Assembly (NCBI GenBank): GCA_013285465.1
Contig: CP053449.1
Location: 1,301,540-1,365,539 of the forward strand
From: Pseudomonadota bacterium
GTDB taxonomy: Bacteria; Pseudomonadota; Alphaproteobacteria; Micavibrionales; CSBR16-224
Reading direction: 5' to 3'
Length of the DNA: 64,000 nucleotides
The position numbers were made by a program, and so were the translations under genes. The notes beneath the pieces are model-generated. The model made no database searches and was not told where the DNA came from. It saw nothing but the letters and a program-made list of their open reading frames with translations. Of this stretch, positions 54,725 through 63,949 are shown piece by piece. Each line of letters opens with the position of its first letter. Positions within the stretch are counted from its first letter, which is position 1.

Positions 54725-55489
54725 TCAGTGGCGCATGCCGTGACTGTTTTTGGTCGGCTTTTTCGGTTTGTGATAGGCATGTTCTCTGTTTGATGCGCCA
54801 AAAGCGATAAAACTGCTAAAACCGCCGAATGAACCCAGTAATGTCATCATCAGCACCGTCAGAACCTCTCCGGCACCGCTGGAGGTGTTATCCAGATTAT
54901 ATTGCGCGAGCGCTTCCGCACGTTCCAAATTACTGGCAAAACCTTGTTCAACCGCCAGCTCTGCTTGCCCCTCGCGTAAATTCGCCAGTGATATGACGTC
55001 ACCGCCGCGATCCAGTTCTTCAAAACCAATACTGCTCATATTCACAACATTTTGATCCAGCTCCGTCAGAAAATCCTGCCGCTGCTGTTCGGACAGCTCA
55101 TCACTCAGCAGCGTGCTCGCAACAAGTTGGCGCGAAAAATTGGTGAGAGATTCCGTTTTCTCCTCGCGCGCCGTTTCCAGAGCCGTCATATCCTGCCCCT
55201 GACGTGAGGCTGCGGTAATCTGTGACAGCAGATTTTCAAATTCCTGCTTTTGTTCGACAAGGTTCTGGCGCTGCTGTGTCAATTCTTCCATGACAACAGG
55301 TGCATTGGCTGCGGCATCCATATCCGGCATATTCACCGTACCGTCAGTCAGTTGCACACCGGCAACGCCGCTAAAAATCGTGGCCAGCAACACCGTGCCG
55401 GCAAAGCTTTTTCCCATACGGTCACGAACAAATTCATCCGCGACTTTATGGCGGTAGAGCTCACCGTAATATTTCAAATGCTTGAACAT
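54725..55489 (-). CDS. TM-coiled-coil-TM protein, member C
   Basis: A 254-residue paralog of the 53955 gene. Matching parts: Y-Y-x2-L-x2-H-K-x-A-D at the start, TM1 at about 29-47, V-M-E-E-L-T-Q-Q-R-Q-N-L coiled coil, I-T-A-A-S-R-Q-G-Q-D, R-E-E-K-T-E-S-L, L-S-D-E-L-S-E, N-V-V-N-M-S-S-I-G, TM2 at about 213-235, and the end K-P-T-K-N-S-H-G-M-R-H. First gene of the two-gene operon; it has its own consensus-like promoter at 55530-55558. Confidence 0.72.
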   Translation of the reverse strand: MFKHLKYYGELYRHKVADEFVRDRMGKSFAGTVLLATIFSGVAGVQLTDGTVNMPDMDAAANAPVVMEELTQQRQNLVEQKQEFENLLSQITAASRQGQDMTALETAREEKTESLTNFSRQLVASTLLSDELSEQQRQDFLTELDQNVVNMSSIGFEELDRGGDVISLANLREGQAELAVEQGFASNLERAEALAQYNLDNTSSGAGEVLTVLMMTLLGSFGGFSSFIAFGASNREHAYHKPKKPTKNSHGMRH

Positions 55490-55529
55490 GATAGCCCTCT
55501 ATATTTACACACCTTAAAAAGTAACGTGT

Positions 55530-55558
55530 AATTTACGCCCATTTTTTGATTATGTCAA
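55530..55558 (-). promoter_or_regulatory. Promoter of the coiled-coil operon
   Basis: On the minus strand a perfect TTGACA (55553-55558) and TAAATT (55530-55535) are 17 bases apart. It overlaps the palindrome GTCAA-G-TTGAC (55554-55564), which holds a TTGACT for the other strand. Confidence 0.6.
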
Positions 55559-55616
55559 GTTGACTTATGTTAATTTAATTGTGGAATTCTTTATTGTTTT
55601 ATGGTAGATTTTTGTT

Positions 55617-56591
55617 ATGGCAAAGATAGCATATAAGAATCATGACTATGACACACGGATCCTGCTGCTGGCGGGCGCAGAAACCGTGCGTACTGCAGGC
55701 ATGGCCATCATGGATATTTATGTTTCTGCCGATATCGGTGCGGAAATCAAAAGTGACAACACGCCCGTGACCAAGGCGGACAAGGCTTCCGAAGATATTC
55801 TCCTGCCCGCTTTGAAACAATTAACCCCGAACATCCCGATTCTATCGGAAGAACAGGTTGCCGCAGGCAATATCCCCGATATTTCAGACGGCACATACTG
55901 GGCTGTCGATCCACTGGACGGCACCAAGGATTTTATCGAACAAACGGGCGGTTTTGCCGTTCTGGTTTCCCTGATTCATGAAGGTGAGCCTATTTTAGGG
56001 CTTGTTTATCATCCGGCGCAGGCCACGCTCTATGCCGGAAGCGTACCGGATAAGATTGCCCTGAAACGCAACGATATCGCTGATACGGTCGAAGATCTCA
56101 ACGCCCCCTCTTCCACAGCCCTGACGGAAGGAAATGTCCGCGCGGTCGTCAATAAAAGCTCGGGCGATGTCGCCGAAATCACGAAATTTCTTGAGCAACA
56201 GACCGCAGATACAAATACGGGGGATGTTGAAAACCAGTTTAAGATCAACAAGCAGGATGTCATTGCGATTAAAGACCGCGGCGCGATCTATGCCTTCTGC
56301 CCGGTTCTTGACGGCACAGCCGATATTTACGCCCATATCAGCAAGAGCAAAGGTGACGGCGCACCGTTCTGGGATGTTGCCGCCGGTCATGCACTGGTGA
56401 CGGCAGCAGGCGGTAAAGTCACGGATTTTGACGGCAATAAGCTCGATTACAGCCCTAACCCGAATGAAACAGGTGCCCGCGCCTTGCGGGTCGTGCCGCA
56501 TATCGCCGTATCACGCCAGCAACTGGCCCGCGACGCCAAACCCGTGGCAAAACGTAAACCACCGAAAAAACGCCCCGGCGGTCCTTCATAA
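55617..56591 (+). CDS. cysQ: 3'(2'),5'-bisphosphate nucleotidase CysQ
   Basis: Hydrolyses 3'-phosphoadenosine 5'-phosphate, a by-product of sulfate assimilation. The 324-residue protein has K-S-D-N-T-P-V-T-K-A-D, I-P-I-L-S-E-E-Q, the catalytic W-A-V-D-P-L-D-G-T-K-D-F-I, and P-F-W-D-V-A-A-G-H-A-L-V-T-A-A-G-G. The K-D-F-I form is typical of CysQ, against R-T-Y in the other family copy at 12089-12991. The C-terminus carries an extra basic Arg/Lys/Pro tail of about 20 residues. It is divergent from the coiled-coil operon. No sulfate assimilation genes are near. Confidence 0.9.
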   Translation: MAKIAYKNHDYDTRILLLAGAETVRTAGMAIMDIYVSADIGAEIKSDNTPVTKADKASEDILLPALKQLTPNIPILSEEQVAAGNIPDISDGTYWAVDPLDGTKDFIEQTGGFAVLVSLIHEGEPILGLVYHPAQATLYAGSVPDKIALKRNDIADTVEDLNAPSSTALTEGNVRAVVNKSSGDVAEITKFLEQQTADTNTGDVENQFKINKQDVIAIKDRGAIYAFCPVLDGTADIYAHISKSKGDGAPFWDVAAGHALVTAAGGKVTDFDGNKLDYSPNPNETGARALRVVPHIAVSRQQLARDAKPVAKRKPPKKRPGGPS

Positions 56592-56616
56592 TAATTAAAA
56601 ACATTCATATAAAAAA

Positions 56617-56644
56617 CGCCCCGGAATATCTCGCGGGGCGCTTT
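56617..56644. terminator. Bidirectional intrinsic terminator (cysQ and rplQ)
   Basis: CGCCCCG (56617-56623) pairs with CGGGGCG (56634-56640) around ten bases, with AAAAAA before (a T-run on the minus strand) and CTTTT after. It lies between convergent cysQ and rplQ and can end both transcripts. Confidence 0.85.
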
Positions 56645-56668
56645 TGAAATTTTTTGAAAAAAACTGCC

Positions 56669-57124
56669 TTATGCAGCGGCTTTTTTCTTCTTTGCCGGCG
56701 CTTCAACAGCAGCTTCCGCTTCGCCGTCAAAATCAACCGGGCCGCTGTCCTGACCTTTTGCAGTCGGATCACGGTCTACCAGTTCGATAATTGCCATCGG
56801 CGCACAGTCTCCATAGCGGAAACCGGCTTTCAACACGCGGGTGTAACCGCCGTTGCGCTCTTTATAGCGTTCGCCCAGAACATCAAACAGTTTTTTGACC
56901 ATCGCATCATCACGCAGGCGTGATGCGGCAAGACGGCGATCAGACAGTTTGCCTTTCTTACCCAGAGTAATCAGGCGGTCAACGAACCGGCGTAATTCCT
57001 TCGCCTTCGGCAAAGTTGTTTTGATTTGTTCGTGCTTGATCAGAGCAGCAGCCATATTGGCAAACATCGCAAGGCGGTGTTGACTGTTTCTACCAAGTTT
57101 ACGTCCTTTCATTTTATGACGCAT
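56669..57124 (-). CDS. rplQ: 50S ribosomal protein L17
   Basis: L17 lies near the exit tunnel of the large subunit. The 151-residue protein starts [12 protein letters not shown] and has the family core ([32 protein letters not shown]). The last 35 residues are an Ala/Glu/Lys-rich tail beyond the usual L17 end. The start at 57124 has GGAAGAAG upstream; a frame from 57157 adds only unrelated residues. Last gene of the alpha operon. Confidence 0.96.
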   Translation of the reverse strand: MRHKMKGRKLGRNSQHRLAMFANMAAALIKHEQIKTTLPKAKELRRFVDRLITLGKKGKLSDRRLAASRLRDDAMVKKLFDVLGERYKERNGGYTRVLKAGFRYGDCAPMAIIELVDRDPTAKGQDSGPVDFDGEAEAAVEAPAKKKKAAA

Positions 57125-57255
57125 GGTTCTTCTTCCTTTCTTATCTCCGGGCTTCACGCATGAAGCGGATCAAACAAACCGGCGGCTCTGAAGACATATG
57201 TTCAAAAACAAACCGGGCGGGGCAACAGCGCCCCTCCTGCGGATAAATCCGCTTA

Positions 57256-58284
57256 TCAGAAGCTGGCTTCGTCCAGTTTTCTGATGAGTTCTTCGATATT
57301 TTCCGGCGGCCATCCCTCGATTTGCATACCGAGATGCAGTTCCATACCGGACAAAACTTCTTTAATTTCATTCAGCGACTTACGGCCAAAGTTCGGCGTA
57401 CGCAGCATTTCAGCTTCCGTTTTCTGAACCAGATCGCCAATATAAACGATGTTGTCGTTTTTCAGGCAGTTCGCAGAACGGACAGAGAGCTCAAGCTCTT
57501 CAACCTTGCGCAACAGATGGCGGCTGAAGGGCAGTTCATCGCCTTCATCTTCCGCTTCATGCGCTTCCGGCTCCTGGAAGTTGATAAAGACTTGCAGTTG
57601 ATCCTGCAGGATACGTGCGGAGAATGCCACTGCATCTTCCGGCGTAATCGTGCCGTCTGTTTCGATGATCAGAACCAGTTTATCATAGTCAGTGATCTGG
57701 CCGACGCGGGTATCTTCCACGCGGTAGGTCACTTTACGAACCGGGCTGAATACGCTGTCAACCGGGATCAGGCCGACAGGTGCGTCTTCAGGGCGGTTTT
57801 GCGCCGCCGGACGGTAGCCTTTGCCTGTCTCGACCGTCAGTTCCATATTGATCGTTGCGCCATCGCTCAGCGTGCAGATCAGAAGATCGGGATTGCAGAT
57901 TTTGACATCAGCGATTTCTTCGATCATGGATGCCGTTACTTCGCACGGGCCGGTTGCCTGCAAACGCAGTTTTTTCGGTGTTTCCGAGAAAGATTGCAGC
58001 GCCAGCGCCTTGATGTTCAGAACGATATCCGTCACATCTTCGCGCACGCCGTCAATCGACGAAAACTCGTGCAGCACGTTATCAAGCTTAATGGCTGTCA
58101 CAGCAGCGCCTTGCAGAGAGGAAAGCAGAACACGACGCAATGCGTTACCAAGCGTCAGGCCATAGCCGCGCTCCAGAGGCTCTACGACAACCGTACCGAA
58201 ACGCAACGGATCACGTCCCTGTACAACGTCAATTGTTTCCGGTTTGATCAGTTCTTTCCAGTTCTTTTGAATCACAGTCGTCAT
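57256..58284 (-). CDS. rpoA: DNA-directed RNA polymerase subunit alpha
   Basis: The alpha dimer is the assembly platform of RNA polymerase. The 342-residue protein has the N-terminal domain ([25 protein letters not shown] at about 30-55) and the C-terminal domain that binds UP elements and activators ([27 protein letters not shown]). Followed by rplQ as usual; the gap of 131 bases holds small hairpins such as GCTTCA-CGCA-TGAAGC at 57149-57164. Confidence 0.97.
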   Translation of the reverse strand: MTTVIQKNWKELIKPETIDVVQGRDPLRFGTVVVEPLERGYGLTLGNALRRVLLSSLQGAAVTAIKLDNVLHEFSSIDGVREDVTDIVLNIKALALQSFSETPKKLRLQATGPCEVTASMIEEIADVKICNPDLLICTLSDGATINMELTVETGKGYRPAAQNRPEDAPVGLIPVDSVFSPVRKVTYRVEDTRVGQITDYDKLVLIIETDGTITPEDAVAFSARILQDQLQVFINFQEPEAHEAEDEGDELPFSRHLLRKVEELELSVRSANCLKNDNIVYIGDLVQKTEAEMLRTPNFGRKSLNEIKEVLSGMELHLGMQIEGWPPENIEELIRKLDEASF

Positions 58285-58337
58285 CCCCTTGTTTACCTAA
58301 ATTGAGAGTATGTTCTTAAAATTCTTCTATCTGTCGA

Positions 58338-58733
58338 TTATACGCGGCGGCGTTTGCGCTGGCGGCAACCGTTATGCGGAATCGGCGTGATGTCGGTGAT
58401 CGACGTAATGGTAAAGCCGATGGACTGCAATGCGCGCAGAACAGATTCACGTCCCGGACCCGGGCCTTTAACCAGAACTTCCAACGATGTCATGCCGTGG
58501 TCTTGCGCCTTGCGTCCGGCATCTTCCGCAGCCATCTGACCGGCGTAAGGTGTGGATTTACGCGAACCTTTAAAACCCTGTGCACCGGCTGTCGACCAGG
58601 AAATCACATTGCCCTGAACATCCGTAATGGTCACATTGGTGTTGTTAAAGCTGGCATTGACATGGGCCACGCCCGTCGCAATGTTTTTCTTTTCTTTTTT
58701 GCGGGTCTTGACCGCTGTTTTTGCTTTAGCCAT
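58338..58733 (-). CDS. rpsK: 30S ribosomal protein S11
   Basis: S11 sits in the platform of the small subunit. The 131-residue protein has the family core [19 protein letters not shown][14 protein letters not shown], [11 protein letters not shown] and the terminal [12 protein letters not shown]. In order between rpsM and rpoA. Confidence 0.97.
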   Translation of the reverse strand: MAKAKTAVKTRKKEKKNIATGVAHVNASFNNTNVTITDVQGNVISWSTAGAQGFKGSRKSTPYAGQMAAEDAGRKAQDHGMTSLEVLVKGPGPGRESVLRALQSIGFTITSITDITPIPHNGCRQRKRRRV

Positions 58734-58766
58734 CGTCTAAAAACCTTCTTTCATCACTTGCATTTA

Positions 58767-59144
58767 TTATCTGGCAACTTTCTTCTTACCAGCGATCGGT
58801 TTTGCCGGACCTTTACGCGTGCGCGCATTCGTATGCGTGCGCTGACCGCGAACCGGCAGGCCTTTCCTGTGGCGCAGACCGCGATAGCAACCAAGATCCA
58901 GCAGACGCTTGATGCTCATCGAAACCGTACGGCGCAGATCACCTTCGACTTCATAGTCGTTGGCGATGATTTCGCGAATTTGCGATTCCTCTTGCTCGCT
59001 CATGTCCTTGACACGGCGCTCGGCAGGAATATTGGCCATTTCACAAATCTTTTTCGATGTCGTCGGACCGATACCGTAAATATAGGTCAGGGCAATTACG
59101 ACCCTTTTTTCCGACGGAATGTTTACACCTGCGATACGTGCCAC
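58767..59144 (-). CDS. rpsM: 30S ribosomal protein S13
   Basis: S13 forms bridges to the large subunit. The 125-residue protein starts [10 protein letters not shown] and has Y-G-I-G, the H2TH region (I-C-E-M-A-N-I-P), [16 protein letters not shown] and the basic C-terminal tail. AAGGAG is 8 bases above the ATG. First gene behind the promoter at 59326-59353. Confidence 0.97.
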   Translation of the reverse strand: MARIAGVNIPSEKRVVIALTYIYGIGPTTSKKICEMANIPAERRVKDMSEQEESQIREIIANDYEVEGDLRRTVSMSIKRLLDLGCYRGLRHRKGLPVRGQRTHTNARTRKGPAKPIAGKKKVAR

Positions 59145-59215
59145 TGTCTTAAACTCCTTATATATTTAAAGACTGCTCAGTTGCTTGGTCTTTTTTGTTT
59201 CTTTATCTGCCTTTT

Positions 59216-59245
59216 CGGCCTGCCGCTTTTCTTTCACTCAGGCCG
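59216..59245 (-). other. Hairpin in the rpsM leader
   Basis: A perfect 7-bp stem CGGCCTG (59216-59222) with CAGGCCG (59239-59245), loop of 16 bases, 72 bases before rpsM. Likely part of an RNA leader structure. Confidence 0.5.
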
Positions 59246-59266
59246 GATGATTCTTTTGATCCCTCG

Positions 59267-59302
59267 AAAAAACTTGCCAATAGCAAAGCTACAAGCCGCA
59301 AG
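59267..59302 (-). terminator. Attenuator-like hairpin with T-run in the rpsM leader
   Basis: On the minus strand CTTGC (from 59302) pairs with GCAAG (59273-59277), with an inner TAGC-TTT-GCTA hairpin, followed by TTTTTT (59267-59272). It lies between the promoter and rpsM, so it may act as an attenuator; the stem is short and interrupted. Confidence 0.4.
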
Positions 59303-59325
59303 GCATTCCTAGGGTCAGCGGGCGT

Positions 59326-59353
59326 ATTATATGTGCAACGCGGAAAATGTCAA
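59326..59353 (-). promoter_or_regulatory. Consensus sigma-70 promoter of rpsM-rpsK-rpoA-rplQ
   Basis: On the minus strand a perfect TTGACA (59348-59353) and perfect TATAAT (59326-59331) are 16 bases apart. It gives the alpha operon genes a strong promoter of their own and a leader of about 170 bases. Confidence 0.82.
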
Positions 59354-59391
59354 CAGCTTTCTGCCCGAAAAAACTGTTTTTTTACGCGGCC

Positions 59392-60093
59392 TTAAATCTT
59401 CGGATTACTGCCGTTTTTCCGTTTTGGCGCATCCCCGGCGGCAATTGCGTCCAGCACGGCGGAAATATCCTCCGAAACCTTGTCCATATCCTGCATACCG
59501 TTCACCTTATCCAGCAGGTCACGGCTCTGATAATAAGCCAGAATCGGCGCTGTCTGGTCGTGATAGACATCAAGGCGTACCTTAACCTTTTCCGGCGTAT
59601 CATCAGCGCGGCGTTTAAATTGCCCTTCTGCACCGCATTCATCACATGTATCTTCCACAGCCGGTTTTTTGAATTTATCGTGATAGCCCTCGTCACAGCA
59701 GGCGCAGGTAAAGCGGCCGGAAATACGCTCGACCAGCTCATCATCATTCACATCCAGCTGCACGACGGCATCAAGATTTTTGCCGGCTTCCTTCAGTGCC
59801 TTTTCAAGACCTTCAGCCTGTTCGACATTGCGCGGAAAACCGTCCAGAAGAAATCCGTTTGCACAATCCGGCTCTTTAATGCGGTCCACAATCATCTGGA
59901 TCGTAATTTCGCTCGGCACCAGATTGCCGGATTCAACGATACCCTTGATTTTCTTGCCCAGTTCATCGCCGGATGCGATTTTCTCGCGGAACATGTCACC
60001 TGTCGACAATTGCGGGATGCCGTATTTATCGGCAATGCGGCGTGCCTGCGTTCCCTTGCCCGCGCCCGGCGGTCCTACGAGTACAATAATCAT
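59392..60093 (-). CDS. adk: Adenylate kinase (zinc-LID type)
   Basis: Balances AMP, ADP and ATP. The 233-residue protein has the P-loop G-P-P-G-A-G-K-G-T-Q (7-16), the AMP site T-G-D-M-F-R, and D-G-F-P-R-N. The LID domain carries a Cys set (Cys130, Cys133, Cys150, Cys153) that would bind zinc, with an extra Cys at 132, as in many Gram-positive enzymes rather than E. coli Adk. The C-terminus is about 15 residues longer than usual. Its start overlaps the secY stop by 4 bases. Confidence 0.97.
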   Translation of the reverse strand: MIIVLVGPPGAGKGTQARRIADKYGIPQLSTGDMFREKIASGDELGKKIKGIVESGNLVPSEITIQMIVDRIKEPDCANGFLLDGFPRNVEQAEGLEKALKEAGKNLDAVVQLDVNDDELVERISGRFTCACCDEGYHDKFKKPAVEDTCDECGAEGQFKRRADDTPEKVKVRLDVYHDQTAPILAYYQSRDLLDKVNGMQDMDKVSEDISAVLDAIAAGDAPKRKNGSNPKI

Positions 60094-61430
60094 GTTCTGC
60101 GTCTTCCTCTGAGTTTCGTTTTGCGGAGCAGCCCTTCATATTGGTGGGCCAACAAATGCGACTGGATTTGCGCCACCGTATCAATCGTGACGGTCACCAC
60201 AATCAGGAGACTCGTTCCCCCGAAATAGAACGGCAACTTGTATTTTGCCATCAGAAACTCCGGTAAAAGACATATCAGTACAAGATAGGCGGCGCCCAGC
60301 ACCGTAATACGGGTCAAAATAAAATTAAGATAATCGGATGTCGGCTGGCCGGGACGAATACCCGGAATAAAGCCGCCATAGCGTTTCAGATTATCTGCCG
60401 TTTCCTGCGGATTGAAAACAATTGCCGTATAGAAAAAGCAGAAGAAGACAATCAGCAATCCGTAAAGCGCCATATAGGTCGCCGAACCATGTTGCAAATA
60501 GCGGCTAATCGCATCCAGAATCGGGCTGCCGTCACTGCCGGTGAAACCGACAAAGGTCAGCGGAAACAACAGCAGAGACGATGCGAAGATCGGCGGAATA
60601 ACTCCGGAGGAGTTCAGCTTCAGCGGCATATGGCTGGAATCACCGGCATACATTTTATTGCCGACCTGACGCTTGGGATACTGTACAATCACGCGGCGCT
60701 GCGCCCGCTCCATAAAGACGATAAAGGTAATCACTGCCACAACAAGCGCAGCCACAAACAGCAGCAGGAAGGGTGAAAATACTTTTTCCAAACTCAGCTG
60801 CAATGTACTGGCCAGAGCACGCGGCAGTTCCGCGACAATCCCGGCAAAAATAATCAGCGACAAGCCGTTACCAACGCCGCGCGCGGTAATCTGCTCACCG
60901 ATCCACATCAGGAAAACCGTGCCGCCAACCAGCGTAATCACCGCCGTCGCGCGGAAAAAGAAGCCGGGATCCGAAACAATCGCACCACCGCCCATACTTT
61001 CCAGCCCCATCGCCAGAGCATAAGCCTGAACAGTTGCCAGAAAGACCGTTCCGTAACGGGTATATTGGTTGATTTTCTGACGCCCCGCCTCGCCTTCTTT
61101 TTTCAGATTTTCCAATGACGGAACCATCGCCGTCATCATCTGCATAATGATCGAGGCCGTAATATAAGGCATAATCCCCATCGTGAAAATGGTCATACGC
61201 TGTAAGGCACCACCGGAAAACATGTTGAACATGTCAAAAATGCCGCCGGATTTCTGTGAGAAAATTTCTTGCCAGGCCTGCGGATCAATCCCCGGAACGG
61301 GAACATAAGTGCCAAGACGGTAGATCAGAAGCGCCAAAACGGTAAATTTCAAACGTGCTTTCAGATCATCGGCCTTTGCCAGCGCGCCAAAATTAAAGTT
61401 CGCGGCAAATTGTTCCGTCATAGACGCCAT
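60090..61430 (-). CDS. secY: Protein translocase subunit SecY
   Basis: SecY is the channel of the general secretion system. The 446-residue protein has ten predicted helices, the early Y-R-L-G-T-Y-V-P-V-P-G-I-D signature, P-Y-I-T-A-S-I-I-M-Q (TM2 area) and P-G-I-R-P-G-x-P-T loop with G-G, which contacts SecA and the ribosome. It is followed by adk. A strong hairpin precedes it. Confidence 0.97.
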   Translation of the reverse strand: MASMTEQFAANFNFGALAKADDLKARLKFTVLALLIYRLGTYVPVPGIDPQAWQEIFSQKSGGIFDMFNMFSGGALQRMTIFTMGIMPYITASIIMQMMTAMVPSLENLKKEGEAGRQKINQYTRYGTVFLATVQAYALAMGLESMGGGAIVSDPGFFFRATAVITLVGGTVFLMWIGEQITARGVGNGLSLIIFAGIVAELPRALASTLQLSLEKVFSPFLLLFVAALVVAVITFIVFMERAQRRVIVQYPKRQVGNKMYAGDSSHMPLKLNSSGVIPPIFASSLLLFPLTFVGFTGSDGSPILDAISRYLQHGSATYMALYGLLIVFFCFFYTAIVFNPQETADNLKRYGGFIPGIRPGQPTSDYLNFILTRITVLGAAYLVLICLLPEFLMAKYKLPFYFGGTSLLIVVTVTIDTVAQIQSHLLAHQYEGLLRKTKLRGRRRT

Positions 61431-61464
61431 GATGAAAATCCTTCTTCCTGTTCCTTTATATTAA

Positions 61465-61502
61465 GAGCGGCCGAACGGGAATCCCCGGATGATCGGCCGC
61501 TC
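61465..61502 (-). other. Strong hairpin between rplO and secY
   Basis: GAGCGGCCGA (61465-61474) and TCGGCCGCTC (61493-61502) form a perfect 10-bp stem with an 18-base loop. It ends 34 bases before the secY start and is not followed by a T-run on the minus strand, so it suggests RNA processing or regulation, not termination. Confidence 0.7.
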
Positions 61503-61543
61503 ATAGAATAGTCCTGATGCCGAAAAACAGCAAGAAAAACGGG

Positions 61544-62035
61544 TTAGATTGCTTTTTTTCGTTCGATCTTTTTGGGTGCCGGCAGAAACTCGACTTTACC
61601 GCCTGCCTTTTCGACAGCAGCAACAGCCGTTTTTGTCGCGCCGGTGATTTTGAACGTGACTTTGCTTTTGATTTCGCCCTGCCCCAGCAAACGAACACCG
61701 GGAGCCGTGCGCTTAACCAGACCGGCATTTACCAGAGCGGCAGCATCAATAACTTTACCCGCATCCAGCAGTTTTTTATCAATAGCCGTCTGAACCGTGC
61801 TCAGATTAACCGTTGCCCAGTTTTTGCGGGTCGGATTGTGGAAACCGCGCTTCGGCAAACGGCGGTAAATCGGCATTTGACCGCCTTCAAAACCTTTAAT
61901 GGCAACGCCTGTACGTGACTTCTGGCCTTTTTGACCGCGTCCGCAGGTTTTGCCTTTACCCGAACCGATACCACGGCCGACGCGCATGCGCGACTTGCTG
62001 CTTCCGGCTTTGCCTTTGAGTTCGTTGAGTTTCAT
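61544..62035 (-). CDS. rplO: 50S ribosomal protein L15
   Basis: L15 is an early large-subunit assembly protein. The 163-residue protein starts M-K-L-N-E-L and has the Gly/Arg/Lys-rich [37 protein letters not shown] and a C-terminal basic tail. In order before secY. Confidence 0.96.
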   Translation of the reverse strand: MKLNELKGKAGSSKSRMRVGRGIGSGKGKTCGRGQKGQKSRTGVAIKGFEGGQMPIYRRLPKRGFHNPTRKNWATVNLSTVQTAIDKKLLDAGKVIDAAALVNAGLVKRTAPGVRLLGQGEIKSKVTFKITGATKTAVAAVEKAGGKVEFLPAPKKIERKKAI

Positions 62036-62056
62036 TCTTCAATCCCTCTTCTTCTA

Positions 62057-62368
62057 TTATGCAGCGTCTTCGACGATCTGCACGAGATGTTTAACTTTGT
62101 TAATCATGCCGCGCACAGCGGGCGTATCTTCCAGAACGCGCGTGCGACCGATTTTGTTCAGGCCAAGACCTGTCAGCGTTGCATGCTGTTTTTGCACACG
62201 GCCAATCGGGCTCGCAATCTGCGTAACCGTTACGGTTTTTCCCGCAGGCGTTTTCGCAGCCGCTTTTTTCGGCGCTGCTTTCTTTTTAACCGCTTCCTTT
62301 TTCACAGCGGGTTTCGCCGCTTTCTTCGGTGCGGTCTTCTTTGCGGTTGTCTTTTTTTCTTCAGCCAT
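62057..62368 (-). CDS. rpmD: 50S ribosomal protein L30 with long basic N-terminal extension
   Basis: The L30 core (about residues 44-103) has [31 protein letters not shown] and [12 protein letters not shown]. In most bacteria the protein is about 60 residues; this one has an extra 40-odd residues, almost only Lys, Ala, Pro and Thr, at the N-terminus. The ATG at 62368 has GGAG upstream. The extension might be a start chosen too early, but no good later start exists before the core. Confidence 0.92.
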   Translation of the reverse strand: MAEEKKTTAKKTAPKKAAKPAVKKEAVKKKAAPKKAAAKTPAGKTVTVTQIASPIGRVQKQHATLTGLGLNKIGRTRVLEDTPAVRGMINKVKHLVQIVEDAA

Positions 62369-62432
62369 TGTGCCGACTCCTCAAAGTAAAACTGTATTCC
62401 TGCCGGTTTTTAAAAAATCCGGCGTTGATTGC

Positions 62433-62975
62433 TTATTCCGCTTTCGCGTCCTCTTCGCCTTTTTTACGTCCGAGAACGTCACTCACACGGCGACCGCGGC
62501 GGGCGGCAACCATACGCGGGCTTTCCATCGAACGCAGACCGGCCAATGCGGCGCGTACCATGTTATACGGGTTGGACGAGCCTTGCGATTTCGCAACAAT
62601 GTCCTGAATGCCCAGAACTTCGAAAACAGCGCGCAACGGACCACCCGCAATAATACCCGTACCGGCAGGTGCGGAACGCATCAGAACCTGACCGGCGCCA
62701 AAGCGTCCGACGATGTCATGGTGCAGTGTGCGTCCTTCACGCAGCGGAATACGAACCATATTGCGCTTGGCTTGCTCCGTTGCTTTCTGGATACCTTCCG
62801 GAACCTCACGGGCTTTACCGGTGCCTGCGCCAACGCGTCCGCGTCCGTCACCAACGACCACGAGGGCCGCAAATCCGAAACGGCGTCCACCTTTCACGAC
62901 CTTGGCGACACGGTTAATGCCGACCAGGCGCTCCATCAATTCCGATTCCTGCTGTGCTCTATCTGCTGATTTCAT
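62433..62975 (-). CDS. rpsE: 30S ribosomal protein S5
   Basis: S5 helps keep decoding accurate. The 180-residue protein has the double-stranded-RNA-binding fold ([23 protein letters not shown]) and G-x-G-x-G-K-A-R-E-V-P, [16 protein letters not shown]. Between rplR and rpmD as usual. Confidence 0.97.
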   Translation of the reverse strand: MKSADRAQQESELMERLVGINRVAKVVKGGRRFGFAALVVVGDGRGRVGAGTGKAREVPEGIQKATEQAKRNMVRIPLREGRTLHHDIVGRFGAGQVLMRSAPAGTGIIAGGPLRAVFEVLGIQDIVAKSQGSSNPYNMVRAALAGLRSMESPRMVAARRGRRVSDVLGRKKGEEDAKAE

Positions 62976-63022
62976 TTTTTTACCCTTACGTATTTTGCTC
63001 TTGCGCCATTTGCGCCAAAAAA

Positions 63023-63385
63023 TTAAAAGACCAGTCCGCCCTCGCGTGCGCCATCGGCCAGAGCCTTGACACGACCATGATAAGCAGCATTACCGCGATC
63101 AAACATGACTTCTTTAACGCCTGCTTTGCTTGCGCGCGCCGCCAGAAGCTTTCCAACCTGTGTGGCAGCATCGACATTCGCGGTTTTTTTCAGTTTACCG
63201 CGCAACTCTTTGTCAATCGTCGATGCCGAAGCCAAAGTCAAACCTTTTTCGTCATCAATGACCTGCGCGTAGATATGCAGTCCCGTACGATGGACGGACA
63301 GACGCGGATGACCATTCTGACCTTTACGCAGTTTTGAACGCGTTCTCCAGAGACGTCTCTGTTTCGGTGTCGCTTTTTTCAACAT
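63023..63385 (-). CDS. rplR: 50S ribosomal protein L18
   Basis: L18 binds 5S rRNA. The 120-residue protein has R-T-R-S-K-L-R, R-L-S-V-H-R-T-x3-I-Y-A-Q-V-I-D-D, [27 protein letters not shown]. In order after rplF. Confidence 0.96.
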   Translation of the reverse strand: MLKKATPKQRRLWRTRSKLRKGQNGHPRLSVHRTGLHIYAQVIDDEKGLTLASASTIDKELRGKLKKTANVDAATQVGKLLAARASKAGVKEVMFDRGNAAYHGRVKALADGAREGGLVF

Positions 63386-63415
63386 CTTTTTAAACCCTTT
63401 TATTTCAAAAATTTA

Positions 63416-63949
63416 TTACTTTTTCTTGCCTTCTTTTCTCAAGACGCGCTGTCCTTCATGGCGGATACCTTTTCCTTTGTAAGGCTCCGGCGGACGGAAA
63501 GCGATAATCTCTGCAGCCACCTGACCGACTTGTTTTTTGTCGATACCGCTGATTTCCAGCTCTGTCTGGTTCGGCGCATTGATTTTAATACCTGCGGGAA
63601 TCGGATAGATCACGTCATGGCTGTAGCCAAGCTGCAGAACAACATTGCTGCCCTGTACGGATGCACGGTAACCGACACCTTTAATTTCCAGCTTTTTGCT
63701 GAAGCCGTTGCTGACACCTTCGACCATATTCGCAATCAGCGAACGGGACGTTCCCCAGATGCTGCGTGCAAAGCGTGACTGGCTGCGCGGCGTCAAAGAC
63801 ACCAGACCATCTTCCAGCTTTACGGACAATTCATCCACGAGGCGCAGTTTGAGCTCGCCGAGTTTGCCTTTGACAGTCACATCCTGACCGCTGATTTGTA
63901 CATCAACACCTTCAGGAACGGTGACGGGGTTTTTGGCTATGCGTGACAT
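63416..63949 (-). CDS. rplF: 50S ribosomal protein L6
   Basis: L6 lies near the GTPase centre. The 177-residue protein starts M-S-R-I-A-K-N-P-V-T-V-P and has two L6 folds with V-K-G-K-L-G-E-L, G-V-G-Y-R-A, L-Q-L-G-Y-S-H and the C-terminal P-P-E-P-Y-K-G-K-G-I-R. First gene of the operon in this window; rpsH is expected just beyond the right edge and is not visible. Confidence 0.97.
   Translation of the reverse strand: MSRIAKNPVTVPEGVDVQISGQDVTVKGKLGELKLRLVDELSVKLEDGLVSLTPRSQSRFARSIWGTSRSLIANMVEGVSNGFSKKLEIKGVGYRASVQGSNVVLQLGYSHDVIYPIPAGIKINAPNQTELEISGIDKKQVGQVAAEIIAFRPPEPYKGKGIRHEGQRVLRKEGKKK

Noticed and set aside
57322-58305. 327-codon + strand frame across rpoA
   Set aside because: Mirror of rpoA, which is unmistakable on the minus strand.
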